Source: Billgrantia pellis (GTDB lineage: Bacteria > Pseudomonadota > Gammaproteobacteria > Pseudomonadales > Halomonadaceae). Taken from it: 64,000 nucleotides of DNA. Position numbers and translations under genes: made by a program. The notes under the pieces were generated by a model that was not told where the DNA came from, made no database searches, and worked only from the letters and a program-made list of their open reading frames with translations. This document shows, piece after piece, positions 1-8,322 of this stretch (position 1 is the stretch's first letter; the number at the start of each line of letters is the position of its first letter). The stretch lies in the NCBI RefSeq assembly GCF_008297955.1, contig NZ_VTPY01000004.1, positions 248,001 through 312,000 of the forward strand. Direction: 5' to 3'.

Positions 1-1366
1 CAAAGGGAATGACCTCGCTGGAGATGCCCACTTCGTTGACGCCGACCATACCGTATTCGATTCCTTCGGAGACGCGCCAAACGCGGCCGACATCGCGGGT
101 ATAGAGATAGGAGGCGAGACCCACCTCGGTGTCATTGGCCATGGCAATGGCTTCGGCCTCGTCCTTGAAGCGAAAGATTGGCGCGACCGGCCCGAAGATC
201 TCTTCGCGAAACACTCGCATGTCGCGGTTGACGTCGGTCAGCACGGTGGGTTGATAGAAGCAGGCGCCCCGGCTGTCGGGCGAGCCACCTGTCGTCGCCC
301 TGGCGCCCTGGGCCAAGGCATCTTCGACCAGCCCATGCACCTCTCTTACCGCCCGCTCGCTCACCAGCGGCCCCATGGTCACGCCCTCGTCCAGGCCGTT
401 GCCGACCTTGAGCGCGTTCACTGCTGTAGTGAACTTCTCGACGAAGGCGTCGTATACACCATCCTGCACCAGGATGCGGTTGGCACAGATACAGGTCTGG
501 CCCGCATTGCGGTACTTGGAGGCCACCGCTCCGGCGACGGCCTGGTCCAGGTCCGCATCGTCGAACACGATGACCGGGGCATTGCCGCCCAACTCCATGG
601 ACACCTTCTTCACACTCTCGGCGCACTGCTTGAGCAGCAGCTTGCCCACCGGAGTCGAGCCGGTGAAGGTCACCTTGCGCACCAGGGGGCTGCCAGTCAG
701 CTCGTTACCGATCACGCTGGCACTGTCCCCCATCACCAGGTTCAGCACGCCAGCCGGAATCCCGGCACGCTCGGCGAGCTCGACCATGGCCAAAGCAGAC
801 AGCGGGGTTTCCTTGGCCGGCTTCATGACGAAGGTGCAGCCCACCGCCAACGCAGGCGCCGCCTTGCGGGCCAGCATGGCATTGGGGAAATTCCAGGGCG
901 TGATGGCTGCCACCACCCCCACCGGCTGCTTGATGGTGACCAGGCGGCGATCATTGGCGAAGGTCGGAATCACATCGCCATAGACGCGCTTCGCCTCCTC
1001 GGCGAACCATTCGATGAATGACGCCCCGTAGGCCACCTCGCCCCTGGCCTCGGTGAGAGGTTTGCCCTGCTCGCTGGTCATGATCAGCGCCAGGTCGTCC
1101 TGGTGCGCCAGCATCAGGTCATGCCAGCGACGCAGGATCGCACTACGCTCCTTGGCGGTCTTCGCCTGCCAGGCCGGCAAGGCGCGGTGCGCCGCCTCGA
1201 TGGCGAGCCGGGTCTCCGCCGCACCAACGCTCGCCATCCTGGCGATGACGTCTCCGGTAGCGGGATTGGTCACCTCGAAGCTGTCACCGACGGAGCCGTC
1301 CATCCACTGGCCATCGATATAAGCCTGGGTCTTCAGCAGTCCCGGATCTTTCAGTTGCAATGTCAT
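1..1366 (-). CDS. NAD(P)-dependent aldehyde dehydrogenase, succinate-semialdehyde dehydrogenase (GabD)-like, partial
   Basis: This gene runs off the left edge: 455 codons are present of an expected 480 or so, and only the last residues are missing. It starts at the ATG at 1366 (MTLQLKDPG). Hallmarks of class I aldehyde dehydrogenases are visible: the cofactor-site ITPWNFPNAM, catalytic Glu258 in MELGGNAP and nucleophile Cys292 in NAGQTCICANR. The motif EYGMVGVNE near the end is typical of succinate-semialdehyde dehydrogenases, so oxidation of SSA to succinate is the best guess. It is the third gene of the leftward operon, 50 bases after the flavin monooxygenase. In the proposed N-methylpyridinium pathway it would carry the final step into the TCA cycle. 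Glutarate-semialdehyde or a related aldehyde remains possible as substrate. Family assignment is firm; substrate is inferred. Confidence 0.9.
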   Translation of the reverse strand, partial: MTLQLKDPGLLKTQAYIDGQWMDGSVGDSFEVTNPATGDVIARMASVGAAETRLAIEAAHRALPAWQAKTAKERSAILRRWHDLMLAHQDDLALIMTSEQGKPLTEARGEVAYGASFIEWFAEEAKRVYGDVIPTFANDRRLVTIKQPVGVVAAITPWNFPNAMLARKAAPALAVGCTFVMKPAKETPLSALAMVELAERAGIPAGVLNLVMGDSASVIGNELTGSPLVRKVTFTGSTPVGKLLLKQCAESVKKVSMELGGNAPVIVFDDADLDQAVAGAVASKYRNAGQTCICANRILVQDGVYDAFVEKFTTAVNALKVGNGLDEGVTMGPLVSERAVREVHGLVEDALAQGARATTGGSPDSRGACFYQPTVLTDVNRDMRVFREEIFGPVAPIFRFKDEAEAIAMANDTEVGLASYLYTRDVGRVWRVSEGIEYGMVGVNEVGISSEVIPF

Positions 1367-1416
1367 TATCGACTCCAGGTGCACGTTGCGTCTGGGCAGT
1401 TGGCTTTCACCCATGA

Positions 1417-2460
1417 TCAACGAAAGTGCGGCATGACCTCATTGATGAACAGCTCGAGTGAGCGCTTCTTCTCTTCGAAGGGCAACGTATTGTCGGTCCA
1501 GAAGCTGTACTCAGTGATGCCCAACCGCTCATAGCCCTTGAGCCGATCGACCAGTTCACTCGGCGTGCCGATCATCATGTTGCGACGCAGGCTTCCCAAC
1601 GCGAACTCAGGATTATCAGCCACGGCTTCCTCGGGAACGGGCTCGAAGAAGCCGTCGACCGCCTGCTGGTCGTTTTTGAACCAGGCCATGAAGTAGCGAT
1701 AGAAGAGATTGAGAGCCTTGGCGCCTTTCCTCCAGCCTTCCGGGTCGCTCTCCTCATGCACGTAGGTGTGACGCAACAGCATCAGGTCGGGGCGCGACAC
1801 ATCGGGATGGTTGGCACAGGCGGTGTCAAACTTTCTCGCCAGGTCGGCCACTTCCTCATCGCCTTTCATCAAGGCCGTTACCATGACATTGCAGCCGTTC
1901 TTGACGGCAAAGTCGTGGGAGTTAGGGTCGCGAGCGGCGATCCATATCGGAGGCAGCGAGGACTGAACCGGCTTGGGAACGCTGGTGGTAACGGGGAAGC
2001 GATAGACGTCGCCCTGATGCGCATAGTCGCCCTGCCAAAGCCCGCGGATCGCCGGCACCATCTCGCGCAGCGCCTGGCCGCCATCCGCCGCCGACATGCC
2101 ATCGGCAAGACGGTCGAACTCGAACTGGTAGGCGCCACGGGCGATGCCGAACTCGAGCCGGCCATCGCTTATCACATCGAGCATGGCGGCTTCACCCGCC
2201 AGGCGGATCGGGTCCCAGAACGGCGCCACGAAAGTACCCGCCCCCAGGCGGATACGTTCGGTCTTGGCGGCCAGATATGCTAGTTGAGCGGTTGGGCTCG
2301 GCGACGAAGTGTATTGCATGCCATGGTGCTCGCCGATCCAGGCGGTACGGAAACCTCCCGCCTCGGCGATCTTCACCAACTCGCAGAGCTCCTCGAACAG
2401 CTGCCGGTGACTCTCATGCTCTTGGTAGCGTTCCATGTGCAGAAAGAGGGAAAACTGCAT
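1417..2460 (-). CDS. LLM-class (luciferase-like) flavin-dependent monooxygenase
   Basis: The 347-residue protein belongs to the bacterial luciferase-like family of enzymes, which use reduced FMN supplied by a separate reductase to activate oxygen. The N-terminus MQFSLFLHMERY and the following WIGEHHGMQY are the usual first strand and early conserved block of this TIM-barrel fold; IRLGAGTFVAPFWDPI and GRLEFGIARGAY are further family blocks. Length is typical. It lies 23 bases downstream of the BCCT transporter in the same operon. A flavin reductase, two aldehyde dehydrogenases and a hydrolase in the flanking operons make a two-component oxygenase likely. By analogy with the trigonelline oxygenase of Acinetobacter baylyi, I infer ring cleavage of an N-methylpyridinium carboxylate. 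The exact substrate cannot be read from sequence. Confidence 0.9.
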   Translation of the reverse strand: MQFSLFLHMERYQEHESHRQLFEELCELVKIAEAGGFRTAWIGEHHGMQYTSSPSPTAQLAYLAAKTERIRLGAGTFVAPFWDPIRLAGEAAMLDVISDGRLEFGIARGAYQFEFDRLADGMSAADGGQALREMVPAIRGLWQGDYAHQGDVYRFPVTTSVPKPVQSSLPPIWIAARDPNSHDFAVKNGCNVMVTALMKGDEEVADLARKFDTACANHPDVSRPDLMLLRHTYVHEESDPEGWRKGAKALNLFYRYFMAWFKNDQQAVDGFFEPVPEEAVADNPEFALGSLRRNMMIGTPSELVDRLKGYERLGITEYSFWTDNTLPFEEKKRSLELFINEVMPHFR

Positions 2461-2483
2461 CTCGATTCTCCTGACAAATATCG

Positions 2484-4064
2484 TTAGGACGCTTCGGTCC
2501 GTCTTCTTGTGGCCAGTTCGGCTTCACGCCCCTCTTCGCTCAGCGCCTTGATCATGCAGTACGCCATGATCAGCAAGGCCAGCGAGAAGGGAAACGCCGC
2601 TGCGATGGCAGCCGTTTGCAGTGCCTCCAGACCTCCGGCCAGCAGCAGTACGGCGGAGGTGGCGCCGAGGCCCAGGCCCCAGATCACCCGATAAAGCTGC
2701 GGGGGATGTGGGTTACCCTTGGCCAGGATGGTGCAGATGACCAGCGTGCCCGAATCGGCGGACGTCACGAACCAGGTAACGATCATCACCGTCGCCATGC
2801 CAATCATGAAGGTGGTGGCCCACGGCACGTCCAAGGCGGCAATGGTCTGGAACAACACCTTGGTCACGTCCGTATTGGCTACTGCGGCAAGATCAACGCC
2901 GCCGAACAGCTGCAGATGCAGCGCCGTACCTCCGAAGATGACGATCCAAGTCATCGCGCCCAGCGTGGCGGCCAGCATGCCCCCAAGCAGTACTTCACGA
3001 AGGGTGCGTCCACGCGATATACGAGCGATGAAAATACCCACATAAGGGCCCCAGGCGAGCCACCATCCCCAGTAGAAAAGGGTCCACCAACCCTGCCACT
3101 GGCTCTCGGGATCGGAATTGGTCCAGAACCCCATGGAGACGACGTTGGATAGATAATCGCCCAGGCTGTTGGTGAAGGTGGCCAGCAGGAAGATGGTCGG
3201 CCCGGCCAGGACGAAGAAGGCGAACAGGATCATGCTGAGATAGATGTTCCATTCGCTCAGTAGCCGAATGCCTTTCTTCAGCCCGGAGACGGCCGAGAGG
3301 GTCGCCATCACGGTGACGCCCAGTACTAGCAGAACCTGATTGGTACTGCTGATTTCCATACCGAACAGGCTATTCAGCCCGGCATTCATCTGCGAGACCC
3401 CGAGCCCCAGGGTCGTGGCGGTACCGAACAGCGTGGCGAAGATGGCCAGCAGGTCGATGGCATGGCCGATCGGCCCGTGAATGCGCTCGCCAAGCAGTGG
3501 GTAGAACGCCGAGCGGATGGTCAATGGCAGACCTTTGCGATAGGCGAAATAGGCCAGGATGGCTCCGACCAGAATATAGATCGCCCAGCCGTGCAGCCCC
3601 CAGTGGAAGATAGTGATGCTAAGGGCCGTCTGAGCCGCTTCCATCGAGTAGGGCTCGACGCCGTTCATGGCAATGAACGGGTTGCCCTGCAGGTGGCTCA
3701 GGGGCTCGGCGATGCTCCAGAACAGCAGCCCTGTCCCTACCGCCGCGCTGAACAACATGGCGAACCAGGTGAAGTTGGAGAACTCGGGACGCTCATCGTC
3801 GTTTCCAAGGCGTAACTTGCCATAGGGGCTGAAAATGATCCCGATGGTGACGATCAGCACCACATTCACCGTCAGGATGTAATACCAGCCGAGCTCCTGT
3901 TCGATGAACTGCTTCACGGCCTGGTAAATGCTGTTGGCCAGCGCTGGCTGCAGCACGGTGAAGAGGACGAAGGCGACCACCATCGCTGTCGAAGCGATCG
4001 CCATGGTCCTGTCCACGCCGGCAAACACACCGCGCCTTGGGGTGGCCTGTCGAGAGTCTGGCAT
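2484..4064 (-). CDS. BCCT-family betaine/carnitine/choline-type transporter
   Basis: A 526-residue inner-membrane carrier with the roughly 12 hydrophobic helices expected of the BCCT family. The conserved Trp-rich block WGWWLAWGPYVGIFIARISR, part of the substrate path that binds trimethylammonium groups, is present. The early helix reads AAVGTGLLFWSIAEPL, so the GxGxG-type motif linked to sodium coupling in BetP is altered and coupling is uncertain. It is the first gene of the leftward operon and starts at 4064, about 120 bases from a putative GntR operator. BCCT proteins carry quaternary-ammonium zwitterions. N-methylpyridinium betaines such as trigonelline or homarine fit that chemistry and fit the oxygenase encoded immediately downstream. 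Family assignment is firm, cargo is inferred. Confidence 0.93.
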   Translation of the reverse strand: MPDSRQATPRRGVFAGVDRTMAIASTAMVVAFVLFTVLQPALANSIYQAVKQFIEQELGWYYILTVNVVLIVTIGIIFSPYGKLRLGNDDERPEFSNFTWFAMLFSAAVGTGLLFWSIAEPLSHLQGNPFIAMNGVEPYSMEAAQTALSITIFHWGLHGWAIYILVGAILAYFAYRKGLPLTIRSAFYPLLGERIHGPIGHAIDLLAIFATLFGTATTLGLGVSQMNAGLNSLFGMEISSTNQVLLVLGVTVMATLSAVSGLKKGIRLLSEWNIYLSMILFAFFVLAGPTIFLLATFTNSLGDYLSNVVSMGFWTNSDPESQWQGWWTLFYWGWWLAWGPYVGIFIARISRGRTLREVLLGGMLAATLGAMTWIVIFGGTALHLQLFGGVDLAAVANTDVTKVLFQTIAALDVPWATTFMIGMATVMIVTWFVTSADSGTLVICTILAKGNPHPPQLYRVIWGLGLGATSAVLLLAGGLEALQTAAIAAAFPFSLALLIMAYCMIKALSEEGREAELATRRRTEAS

Positions 4065-4185
4065 GGGGAGTCTCTCCCTGTAGGTTGTCTTGTCGTTATG
4101 GCTATTCAGTTGTGGCTATGCCTGGAAGGCATGCGAGCCTGGCGATACATCGAGCCTTACCGGCAGCGATGATTCGACAGCATTC

Positions 4186-4203
4186 TGGTATGCCATAATA
4201 CAA
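4186..4203 (+). promoter_or_regulatory. Putative GntR operator, copy 1
   Basis: TGGTATGCCATAATACAA. It shares the pattern TGGyATrCCATAATACmA with sites at 4353-4372 and 10831-10848. The first ten bases form a near-palindrome. The site lies about 120 bases upstream of the BCCT start codon, and its reverse strand contains a -10-like TATTAT. Binding by the local FCD-type GntR protein is inferred. Confidence 0.6.
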
Positions 4204-4352
4204 TACGCAAGCACTTATTCCTTTTCGTCCCTATTCGCCTCTTTTTTTCTAAAATTATTTATATTTAAATCAATATGTTAATCAAGTAATGCTCTCAGGT
4301 AATCTCTCCCGAATGCAGCTGATCGCCGAGCAAGAGTTGTCGGATTCTTTTT

Positions 4353-4372
4353 TTGGTATTATGGTATGCCAA
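4353..4372 (-). promoter_or_regulatory. Putative GntR operator, copy 2
   Basis: On the + strand it reads TTGGTATTATGGTATGCCAA, an imperfect palindrome TTGGyAT-N6-ATrCCAA. It is the inverted copy of the motif at 4186 and 10831. It lies 52 bases before the DUF1185 start codon and contains the -10-like TATTAT, so a bound repressor would be expected to block the rightward operon. Confidence 0.62.
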
Positions 4373-4424
4373 GATTCAAGAAACAGTGGCCGCCACAGAA
4401 CAGGGCAGACCGAGGGAGACGACG

Positions 4425-5027
4425 ATGGGCTTTGAAATTCGCAAGATTGCGACCTACCGCGAGACGACCTACATCGAGGGAGGCAAGCGAGGAGAGCGCC
4501 CCGTAACCATGCTTGGCGTGGCAGCGGTGATCGCCAACCCCTGGCACGGCCGAGGCTTCGTCGAAGACCTGGCGCCCGAGATCCGCCATGGCTGCTCTGC
4601 GCTCGGCCAGCAGCTCGTCCAGCTGGTACTGAAGGAGATCGATGGCGATGCCATCGAGGCGTATGGCAAGGCGGCGGTAATCGGCGCCGATGGTGAGATC
4701 GAACACGCCTCGGCGATCATTCACACCCTGCGTTTCGGCAACCATTATCGCGATGCCGTGGGTGCGAAGAGCTATCTGAGCTTCACCAACAAGCGTGGCG
4801 GGCCGGGCAGCTCAATCCAGATCCCGATGATGCACAAGCACGACGAGGGCTTCCGCTCGCATTATGTCACCCTGGAAATGCGCATCGAAGACGCTCCACG
4901 TCATGACGAGATCGTCGTCGCTCTGGGCGCCGCCGATGGCGGTCGTCTGCACCCGCGTATCGGCAACCGCTATCAGGATCTGCAAGAACTTGCCGCCGAG
5001 GCCGAGCAGGCCGGCAGCAACGACTGA
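4425..5027 (+). CDS. Amino acid synthesis family protein (DUF1185/PF06684)
   Basis: The 200-residue protein fits the small family named 'amino acid synthesis', whose biochemical role is not well defined. The ATG at 4425 (MGFEIRKI) is chosen because GAGGGAG precedes it by about nine bases; an in-frame TTG at 4353 lies inside the putative operator. Visible blocks include PVTMLGVAAVIANPWHGRGF and the charged segment GADGEIEHASAIIHTLRFGN. It has no signal peptide and should be cytosolic. It is first in the rightward operon, 16 bases before the hydrolase. In the Acinetobacter baylyi trigonelline pathway a conserved hypothetical protein assists the last dehydrogenase step; whether it is of this family I cannot verify, but this gene is a candidate for such a role. 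Confidence 0.82.
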   Translation: MGFEIRKIATYRETTYIEGGKRGERPVTMLGVAAVIANPWHGRGFVEDLAPEIRHGCSALGQQLVQLVLKEIDGDAIEAYGKAAVIGADGEIEHASAIIHTLRFGNHYRDAVGAKSYLSFTNKRGGPGSSIQIPMMHKHDEGFRSHYVTLEMRIEDAPRHDEIVVALGAADGGRLHPRIGNRYQDLQELAAEAEQAGSND

Positions 5028-5043
5028 GCATCGAGGAGGCAGC

Positions 5044-5874
5044 ATGGAGCTCACCAAGGCGTGCAAGACTCCCGATGGCACCCGTTTCTGGCGCCAGGGC
5101 CAGGGCTCATCAGTCGTCCTCATCCATGGCGTGGGCCTCGATGCCACCATGTGGCGGTCGCAAGTCGAGGCATTGGCACAACGCCATGACGTCATCGTCT
5201 ACGACATGCTCGGTCATGGTGACAGCGCCCTGCCGCGGGAAGATGCCGAGTTGGATGACTACGCGGACCAGTTGGCATCACTGCTCGACCACCTGGGACT
5301 CGAGCGGGTTGCCGTGGTGGGCTTCTCGATGGGCGGGCTGGTGGCGCGCGCTTTTGCCCTGCGCCACCCGCAGCGCCTGACTGCGATGGTGGTCCTTTCC
5401 AGCGTCTTCGATCGTGACGCGAATGAACGCTCAGGGGTCCGTCAACGCCTGGCCCAGGCCCGGGAACGGGGCCCCGCGGCCAATGTCGGCGCAGCATTGA
5501 AACGCTGGTTCAGCCCAGCCTTCCATCGGGCCTACCCCGAACGGATCACCGAGATCCATGAGATCGTCAGCAGCAACCATCCTCAAGGGTATTACCGCAG
5601 CTATGCCCTGTTCGGGACCGAGGACCGCTTCGGTACCGAGCGCCTGCAGACGATCCGTGTGCCGGTCCTGGTCGCCACCGGCGAGTTGGATCCAGGATCC
5701 ACGCCTCGCATGGCGCATGCCCTGGCAGGCCACCTCCCCAATGCCGAGGTGCATATTTTCCCCGGCCAACGGCATATGGTGCCCATGGAGGACCATGAAG
5801 CCGTCAACGCCGTGCTGCTGCGCTTTCTTGCCAAGGCATTGGCCAACGCCCCATCCAAGGAGGTATTCCAATGA
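5044..5874 (+). CDS. Alpha/beta-fold hydrolase
   Basis: A 276-residue cytosolic hydrolase with a complete catalytic triad: Ser95 in the nucleophile elbow GFSMGG, probable Asp216 in GELDPGS and His244 in GQRHMVP. The oxyanion-side motif HGVGLDATMW is also present. The ATG at 5044 follows GAGGAGGCAGC. It lies 16 bases after the DUF1185 gene, and its stop overlaps the start of the aldehyde dehydrogenase (ATGA), showing tight translational coupling. In the proposed pathway it would split the N-formyl/N-methyl enamide acid formed after ring cleavage and aldehyde oxidation, releasing methylamine, formate, CO2 and succinate semialdehyde, as reported for the trigonelline pathway. General family assignment is firm; the reaction is inferred from neighbours. 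Confidence 0.9.
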   Translation: MELTKACKTPDGTRFWRQGQGSSVVLIHGVGLDATMWRSQVEALAQRHDVIVYDMLGHGDSALPREDAELDDYADQLASLLDHLGLERVAVVGFSMGGLVARAFALRHPQRLTAMVVLSSVFDRDANERSGVRQRLAQARERGPAANVGAALKRWFSPAFHRAYPERITEIHEIVSSNHPQGYYRSYALFGTEDRFGTERLQTIRVPVLVATGELDPGSTPRMAHALAGHLPNAEVHIFPGQRHMVPMEDHEAVNAVLLRFLAKALANAPSKEVFQ

Positions 5875-7349
5875 GTCTTGATACGCTATCCATGTACATC
5901 GATGGAGAATGGGTCGCTGCTCGCTCCGGCACTACCTTCGACAGTTACGATCCCGCGACCGGCAAGGCGTGGTGCCGAGTACCGGACGCCGGCATCGATG
6001 ACGTCGATGACGCCATACGCGCCGCTCAGCAAGCCTTCGAGGCCCCCGCCTGGGCCGGCCTGACCGCCACGGCGCGCGGCAAGCTGCTGTACCGACTCGG
6101 CCAGTTGATCGCCGAGCACGGCGAGGAACTCGCTCAGTTGGAGAGCCGCGACAACGGCAAGTTGATTCGCGAAACGCGCGGTCAGGTCGGCTACCTTCCT
6201 GAGTTCTTTTTTTACAACGCCGGTCTGGCTGACAAGGTCGTCGGCGAAACCCTGCCACTGGACAAAACGGACTTGTTCGGTGCCACCGTGCGGGTTCCGC
6301 TGGGCGTGGTGGCGGCCATCGTGCCATGGAACAGTCCCCTGTACCTCACCGCCATCAAGCTCGCGCCGGCGCTGGCGGCCGGTAACACAGTGGTCATCAA
6401 GCCCTCGGAGCATGCCTCGGCGAGCCTGATCAAGCTGATGCGTCTGGTCGAACAGGCCGGCTTTCCCCCTGGTGTGGTCAATCTGGTCACCGGCTTCGGA
6501 CCAACCTCGGGGGCGGCGCTCACCAGCCACCCACTGGTGCGCAAGATCGCCTTTACCGGCGGTGCCAATGCAGCCCGCCACATCGTTCGCAGCAGCGCCG
6601 AAAACTTCGCCAAGCTGTCGCTGGAGCTGGGTGGCAAGTCGCCCAATATCCTGTTCGAAGATGCCGACCTGGACAGTGCCATCAATGGCGTGGTGGCCGG
6701 GGTATTTGCCGCCTCCGGGCAGAGCTGCGTGGCGGGATCGCGCCTGCTGGTTCAGCGCAGCATCTATGACGAGGTCATCGAGCGCCTTCGCGAGCGGGCA
6801 CAAACCATCCGCATCGGCGCCCCCTCGGACCCCGAGACCGAAATGGGACCCATGGCGACCCAGGCCCAACTGGAGACCGTCGAGCGCATGGTTGCCCAGG
6901 CCCAAGCCGATGGCGCGCAACTGATCTACGGCGGCAGGCGCCCCGACATTGCGGAAGGTTGGTATTACACCCCAACGATCCTGGCCTGCACGACGCACGA
7001 CATGCCCATCATGCAGGAAGAAGTGTTCGGTCCAGTGGTGGCGGCCATTCCCTTCGATGACGAGGCCGAAGCGCTGAGATTGGCCAATGACAGCCAGTTC
7101 GGCTTGGCCGCCGGTATCTGGACCCAGGATGTCGGGCGCGCTCATCGCCTGAGCCGCGACATTCGCGCCGGCATCCTGTGGGTCAACACCTATCGCGCCG
7201 TCTCGGCCATGGCACCGATCGGCGGCTTCGGTGCCAGCGGCTACGGTCGCGAAGGCGGTATCAACGCCGTACACGATTACACCGAACTCAAGACCCTGTG
7301 GATCAACTTGTCCACCCAGCCCATGCCTGATCCCTTCATCATGCGTTGA
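5871..7349 (+). CDS. Aldehyde dehydrogenase family protein
   Basis: A 492-residue, full-length NAD(P)-dependent aldehyde dehydrogenase. Key residues are visible: VPWNSPLYLT in the cofactor site, Glu252 in LELGGKSPN and catalytic Cys286 in ASGQSCVAGS. It differs clearly from the SSADH-like enzyme at 1-1366, so the two are likely to act on different aldehydes. It overlaps the hydrolase by four bases and is followed 14 bases later by the flavin reductase. In the trigonelline model this enzyme would oxidise the hydroxybutyrolactone produced by the oxygenase to a substituted succinate. Substrate is inferred from context only. Confidence 0.92.
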   Translation: MSLDTLSMYIDGEWVAARSGTTFDSYDPATGKAWCRVPDAGIDDVDDAIRAAQQAFEAPAWAGLTATARGKLLYRLGQLIAEHGEELAQLESRDNGKLIRETRGQVGYLPEFFFYNAGLADKVVGETLPLDKTDLFGATVRVPLGVVAAIVPWNSPLYLTAIKLAPALAAGNTVVIKPSEHASASLIKLMRLVEQAGFPPGVVNLVTGFGPTSGAALTSHPLVRKIAFTGGANAARHIVRSSAENFAKLSLELGGKSPNILFEDADLDSAINGVVAGVFAASGQSCVAGSRLLVQRSIYDEVIERLRERAQTIRIGAPSDPETEMGPMATQAQLETVERMVAQAQADGAQLIYGGRRPDIAEGWYYTPTILACTTHDMPIMQEEVFGPVVAAIPFDDEAEALRLANDSQFGLAAGIWTQDVGRAHRLSRDIRAGILWVNTYRAVSAMAPIGGFGASGYGREGGINAVHDYTELKTLWINLSTQPMPDPFIMR

Positions 7350-7363
7350 GTACGGAGCGAACC

Positions 7364-7870
7364 ATGATCGATACCCAACATTACAAGCAAGTTCTCGGCG
7401 CCTTCCCGACAGGCGTAACCGTCGTTACGGCCCTCAACGAAGATGGCAGCTTGGTAGGGTTCACCGCCAGCGCTTTCTCGGCGGTTTCCATGGCCCCTCC
7501 CTTGATCCTGATATGTCCTAGCCTGGGATCGGACTCCTATCCCGTCATCAAGCGAACCGGCCGTTTTGCCGTGCACATTCTCGGCCATGACCAGCAGGCC
7601 GTCGCCTACCGTTTCGCCGTTAAGGGGCGCGACAAGGTCGAGGGAGTCGCCTGGCATCGCTCAGAGCATGGCAACGCCATTCTTGACGGCGCCACGGCCT
7701 ACCTGGAATGTCGGCTGTGGGAAGATTACCCGGGTGGCGATCACGCCATCGTCGTGGGAGAGGTACAGACGTTATGGCTCGGTGACGACAGACTGGACCC
7801 GCTTTTGTACTGTCGAGGCAAAATGGACAAGCTACCCGATACCTTCCGCCTGTCGCCCGCGACAGCCTGA
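7364..7870 (+). CDS. Flavin reductase-like domain protein, probable oxygenase partner
   Basis: A 168-residue protein of the HpaC/flavin reductase-like family, which passes electrons from NAD(P)H to free FMN or FAD. Typical blocks are FPTGVTVVTA near residue 15 and GFTASAFSAVSMAPPLILIC near residue 32; the C-terminal half has the usual YLECRLWEDYPGGDHAIVVG segment. The ATG at 7364 is preferred over an upstream TTG because ACGGAGCG precedes it. It sits between the aldehyde dehydrogenase and the CMD gene. Being co-operonic with catabolic enzymes while the only FMN monooxygenase is in the divergent operon, it is the obvious reductase component of that oxygenase. Confidence 0.9.
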   Translation: MIDTQHYKQVLGAFPTGVTVVTALNEDGSLVGFTASAFSAVSMAPPLILICPSLGSDSYPVIKRTGRFAVHILGHDQQAVAYRFAVKGRDKVEGVAWHRSEHGNAILDGATAYLECRLWEDYPGGDHAIVVGEVQTLWLGDDRLDPLLYCRGKMDKLPDTFRLSPATA

Positions 7871-7893
7871 CAACACGCAGCGAGGTATTACAG

Positions 7894-8274
7894 ATGTCGC
7901 AAGAATGCTTCGAAAAAGGCCTGGAAAAACGCCGCCACGTACTCGGCGCCGAGTACGTCGACCAGTCGATCCACAATGCAGACGATTTCACTCGGCCACT
8001 CCAGCAACTGGTAACCGAATACTGCTGGGGTGAAGTGTGGCAGCGCCCAGGCCTCAGTGACCGCGATCGTAGCGTGATAAACTTGGCCATGATTACCGCC
8101 CTGAACCGCCCTCACGAACTGCGCCTGCACGTCCGCGGAGCGATCAACAACGGTCTCAGCGTCGAGGAGATCCGTGAGATTCTGCTGCAAACGGCGGTCT
8201 ACTGCGGGGTGCCGGCGGCCATCGATGCCTTCCGTACCGCCCGTGAGGTATTGAGCGAAATGGGTGAGCTATAG
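7894..8274 (+). CDS. Carboxymuconolactone decarboxylase (CMD/PcaC-like) family protein
   Basis: A 126-residue all-helical protein resembling 4-carboxymuconolactone decarboxylase in length and motifs: YCWGEVWQRPGLSDRDRS followed by INLAMITALNRPHELRLHVR and EIREILLQTAVYCGVPAAID. No CxxC peroxidase motif of AhpD is present, which favours the PcaC side of the superfamily. It is 23 bases after the flavin reductase. No other protocatechuate-pathway gene is nearby, so a role in lactone or beta-keto acid chemistry within this pathway is more likely than classical PcaC function. Family is firm; the reaction is unknown. Confidence 0.86.
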   Translation: MSQECFEKGLEKRRHVLGAEYVDQSIHNADDFTRPLQQLVTEYCWGEVWQRPGLSDRDRSVINLAMITALNRPHELRLHVRGAINNGLSVEEIREILLQTAVYCGVPAAIDAFRTAREVLSEMGEL

Positions 8275-8322
8275 CCTGGGAGTCCGGCAATGGCGCGACT
8301 CTCTGGATCAGGAGATGTAACG

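Larger units (their letters stand above)
4065..4424. promoter_or_regulatory. Divergent control region between the two catabolic operons
   Basis: These 360 bases separate the BCCT transporter (leftward) from the DUF1185 gene (rightward). The central part, about 4200-4290, is markedly AT-rich compared with the surrounding coding DNA, as expected for back-to-back promoters. It contains two copies of an imperfect palindrome at 4186-4203 and 4353-4372, listed separately. No convincing protein-coding frame is present: a 63-codon frame at 4090-4281 has no ribosome site and runs through the AT-rich tract. Confidence 0.7.

Noticed and set aside
251..1021. 256-codon open frame on the + strand
   Set aside because: It is the antisense shadow of the aldehyde dehydrogenase gene, which has full catalytic motifs.
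4090..4281. 63-codon frame in the divergent control region
   Set aside because: No ribosome site, AT-rich promoter-like composition, and it overlaps operator copy 1.
5886..7274. 462-codon frame antisense to the second aldehyde dehydrogenase
   Set aside because: Long shadow frame caused by high GC; the + strand protein is clearly real.
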